In this document: positions 6,167-7,514 of the stretch, in pieces
Layout: each line of letters opens with the position of its first letter
How positions within the stretch are numbered: position 1 is the stretch's first letter
Assembly (NCBI GenBank): GCA_050955025.1
Contig: JBPBQX010000185.1
Span: 1-7,514 of the forward strand
Source of the DNA: CAXSEF01 sp050955025
GTDB lineage: Bacteria; Pseudomonadota; Alphaproteobacteria; Acetobacterales; Acetobacteraceae
Direction: 5' to 3'
DNA length: 7,514 nucleotides
The notes under the pieces: model-generated
The model's database searches: none
Told to the model about the DNA's origin: nothing
Seen by the model: only the letters and a program-made list of their open reading frames with translations
Made by a program: the position numbers and the translations under genes

Positions 6167-6835
6167 GTGACGGTTCCCCTTTCCCCGCGTGCGCGTCTCA
6201 CGGTGGAGGTCGTGCACGATCTCGTCTGCCCGTGGTGCTACCTCGGCATGCGGCGGCTGCTGCTGACGCTGCGCCGGCGGCCGGACCTGCAGTTCGACCT
6301 CGTGTGGCGGCCGTTCCTGCTCAACCCCGACATGCCGTCCACGGGCATGGCGCGCGCGGACTACGTGTCGCGCAAGTTCGGCGGCGAGGACCGGGCGCGC
6401 CGGCTGTACGGCTCCATTACCGAGATCGGGCTCGCCGAGGGCGTGCAGTTCCGCTTCGAGCGCATCCGACGCACGCCGTCCAGCGTCGACGCGCACCGCC
6501 TGGTGCGCTTCGCCGGGCGCTTCGGGCGGGCGGCGGAGGCGGTCGAGGCGCTGTTCGCCGCGCACTTCACGGACGGGCGCGACCTGGGCGACCCGCGGGT
6601 GCTCGTCGCCGTGGCCGCGTCGTGCGGGCTCGACGGGGAGGCGGCGCGGCAGTTCCTCGCGGGCGGGGAGGAGGCCGAGGCCATCCACGCGGAGAACCTG
6701 CGCGCGCACCGGCTCGGGATCAACGGCGTGCCGTGCTTCGTGGTCGCGGGGCGGCACGCGATCGCGGGCGCGCAGGAGCCGGAGGTGATCGAGCGGCTGC
6801 TCGACGTCGCGGCGGTGGAGATCGCCGAGGCCTGA
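6167..6835 (+). CDS. DsbA-family oxidoreductase, FrnE-like
   Basis: The 222-residue protein has a thioredoxin-fold N-terminus, LTVEVVHDLVCPWCYLGMRRL, with a CPWC redox motif at residues 21-24. A helical insertion follows. The fold closes with GINGVPCFVV, where Pro189 is the conserved cis-proline facing the CxxC. No signal peptide is present, so it should act in the cytoplasm, as FrnE-type DsbA homologues do. Known members include FrnE, implicated in polyketide biosynthesis and oxidative-stress tolerance, and 2-hydroxychromene-2-carboxylate isomerases share the fold. The CPWC motif argues for thiol-disulfide chemistry rather than isomerase activity. Cys190 directly after the cis-proline is an extra thiol close to the active site. 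The GTG start is supported by the length and by a possible leaderless promoter. The gene stands between repeat units and looks monocistronic. Physiological substrates are unknown. Confidence 0.92.
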   Translation: MTVPLSPRARLTVEVVHDLVCPWCYLGMRRLLLTLRRRPDLQFDLVWRPFLLNPDMPSTGMARADYVSRKFGGEDRARRLYGSITEIGLAEGVQFRFERIRRTPSSVDAHRLVRFAGRFGRAAEAVEALFAAHFTDGRDLGDPRVLVAVAASCGLDGEAARQFLAGGEEAEAIHAENLRAHRLGINGVPCFVVAGRHAIAGAQEPEVIERLLDVAAVEIAEA

Positions 6836-6860
6836 GGCGGGCTGGGCGGCGAGGAAGCGG

Positions 6861-6993
6861 CAGGAAGGCAAGGTCGGGCTCTGCCCGAACCCGCCAAAGG
6901 CCTGGAGGCCTTTGGAAACCCGCTACTTAAGTGAAGGATTCCAAAGGCGAGCCTTTGGCGGAGTTTGAGGCGGAGCCTCAACCTTGCTTCCTG
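6861..6993. repeat. Tail-to-tail inverted pair of two-stem intergenic repeats (copies 2 and 3)
   Basis: Copy 2 (6868-6922, +) and copy 3 (6936-6987, reverse) face each other about the perfect 8-nt palindrome ACTTAAGT (6925-6932). The outer ends also pair, CAGGAAGGCAAGG against CCTTGCTTCCTG. Copy 2 stems are TCGGGC/GCCCGA (6874-6879, 6883-6888) and CCAAAGGCC/GGCCTTTGG (6894-6902, 6907-6915). Copy 3 stems are CCAAAGGC/GCCTTTGG (6941-6948, 6951-6958) and TTGAGGC/GCCTCAA (6965-6971, 6975-6981). Lying between convergent genes, the pair suits a bidirectional terminator or a BIME-like composite of REP-type units. Confidence 0.8.
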
Positions 6994-7090
6994 ACGGACC
7001 GCGCACCGGAACTCCGGCAACCACGCCCGCCGACGGGTGCCACGGAGCGGCGACCGCGTGCCTGCAGCCTTGCGCGTGATCGTTCAAGCA

Positions 7091-7134
7091 CATTGACGTT
7101 ATGTTATACGGTCATATTACGTTATTACATAACG
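7091..7134. promoter_or_regulatory. AT-rich palindromic island, possible operator/promoter
   Basis: This short stretch is strikingly AT-rich for the window. It has an 8-bp outer inverted repeat, CGTTATGT (7097-7104) with ACATAACG (7127-7134). It also has an inner 13-nt palindrome, GTTATTACATAAC (7121-7133), and a direct repeat ACGTTAT (7096-7102, 7119-7125). On the + strand TTGACG (7093-7098) and TATTAC (7115-7120), spaced by 16 nt, resemble a sigma-70 promoter. No + strand gene follows; such a promoter would read antisense into the esterase gene. The stretch could equally be a regulator binding site or the scar of a lost gene or insertion. Confidence 0.4.
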
Positions 7135-7167
7135 CTTGGGAGCCCTGGGAGATCAGGGGTGACCGTC

Positions 7168-7514
7168 TCAGAGGCCCCAGAAGCGGGCGATCTCCTCGGT
7201 GGCCTGCACGCCCACGGGGAGCACCCAGTTCTGCTCGCGGCCGCCGCGCGCGGGGTAGCCGTGGCCCATGCGGGCCAGGCTCCAGTGCTCGACGGCGGCG
7301 GCGCCGGCCGCGTCGCGCCAGACGCGGCGGCGCAGGCCGGTGTCCGGCGAGCTTTCCTCGTCGGGGGCCGCGTGCAGGCCGTGCAGGGCGGCGAACTGCG
7401 TGGCGAGCGCGTCGGCGTTGGCGGGGGCGACGGTGTGGTCGGCGCCGCCGTGCCACACCGACAGGCGGGGCCAGGCGGCGATGCGGGGCGGGCCGCAGGC
7501 GCGCGCGGCGGCGG
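7168..7514 (-). CDS. PHB-depolymerase-family esterase, C-terminal part (gene begins beyond window)
   Basis: The frame ends with TGA (complement of 7168-7170) and runs open to the window edge, so 114 complete codons are seen. The segment RLSVWHGGADHTVAPANAD carries the Asp of the catalytic triad (codon 7438-7440). WSLARMGHGYPARGG carries the His (codon 7261-7263), and GVQATEEIARFWGL is the typical end of this family. The nucleophile Ser and the N-terminus, probably with a signal peptide, lie outside the window. Members are secreted or periplasmic short-chain esterases annotated as polyhydroxyalkanoate depolymerases; many act on other esters such as feruloyl or acetyl-xylan. A GTG at 7456-7458 is an internal codon, because conserved sequence continues upstream of it. 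The gene is convergent with the oxidoreductase gene. Confidence 0.9.
   Translation of the reverse strand, partial: AAARACGPPRIAAWPRLSVWHGGADHTVAPANADALATQFAALHGLHAAPDEESSPDTGLRRRVWRDAAGAAAVEHWSLARMGHGYPARGGREQNWVLPVGVQATEEIARFWGL

Larger units (their letters stand above)
6836..7167. other. Convergent intergenic region with repeats and an AT-rich palindromic island
   Basis: This gap of about 330 bp separates the oxidoreductase gene (+) from the esterase gene (-). It holds an inverted pair of two-stem repeats (6861-6993), then about 90 bp of ordinary GC-rich sequence with no gene that I can recognise (about 6994-7085), then an AT-rich palindromic stretch (about 7091-7134). I see no tRNA, rRNA or credible small coding frame. 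The short frames present are shadows or lack a ribosome-binding site. Confidence 0.7.

Noticed and set aside
7143..7158. CCCTG/CAGGG hairpin after the esterase stop as terminator
   Set aside because: Only 5 bp with a 6-nt loop and no U-run on the minus strand; too weak to call.
7112..7456. 114-codon minus-strand frame overlapping the esterase
   Set aside because: Arg/Pro-rich out-of-frame shadow; the adjacent frame has the WHGGAD and GMGH-like triad motifs.
1..7514. CRISPR arrays, tRNA/rRNA genes, transposase or integrase genes
   Set aside because: None seen: no regularly spaced direct repeats with spacers, no cloverleaf or rRNA-like segment, and no mobile-element protein motif on either strand.

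Overview
The window is very GC-rich, with strong G/C wobble bias, frequent GTG starts and long spurious antisense frames. The gaps hold stem-loop repeats of a kind I associate with Acetobacteraceae (Roseomonas/Acidiphilium-like alphaproteobacteria). That assignment rests on recall and style; no marker gene here proves it.

Layout: (1) the 3' end of a RadC-family JAMM-domain protein (1-425, +). (2) A gap of about 220 bp with two AT-rich hairpins forming an imperfect inverted pair. (3) A tightly packed + strand cluster: an exported alpha/beta-hydrolase (647-1576), a large polytopic membrane protein with a spermidine-synthase-like Rossmann domain (1573-4110), and a protein-L-isoaspartate methyltransferase (PCMT)-like protein with a twin-arginine signal (4086-5108). 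The genes overlap by 4 and 25 nt. A LysR-type regulator (5140-6051) follows after 31 nt in the same direction. (4) A stem-loop repeat unit, then a cytoplasmic-type FrnE/DsbA-family oxidoreductase (6167-6835, +). (5) A gap of about 330 bp with two more repeat units in inverted orientation around an 8-nt palindrome, followed by an AT-rich palindromic island. (6) The C-terminal third of a PHB-depolymerase-family esterase on the minus strand (7168-7514), convergent with the oxidoreductase gene.

The most unusual part is the three-gene cluster at 647-5108. All three products appear to be destined for the membrane or beyond it, and two carry S-adenosylmethionine (SAM)-type Rossmann folds. The PCMT-like protein looks Tat-exported, although SAM is a cytoplasmic cofactor. 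The membrane protein keeps the spermidine-synthase architecture but lacks the usual motifs of that active site. Together with the exported hydrolase, this suggests an undescribed envelope modification system, perhaps protein carboxyl methylation and de-esterification. That function is inference from signals and gene order only.

The rest is ordinary housekeeping or accessory content. The intergenic repeats are of interest because paired substitutions preserve both stems across three copies.
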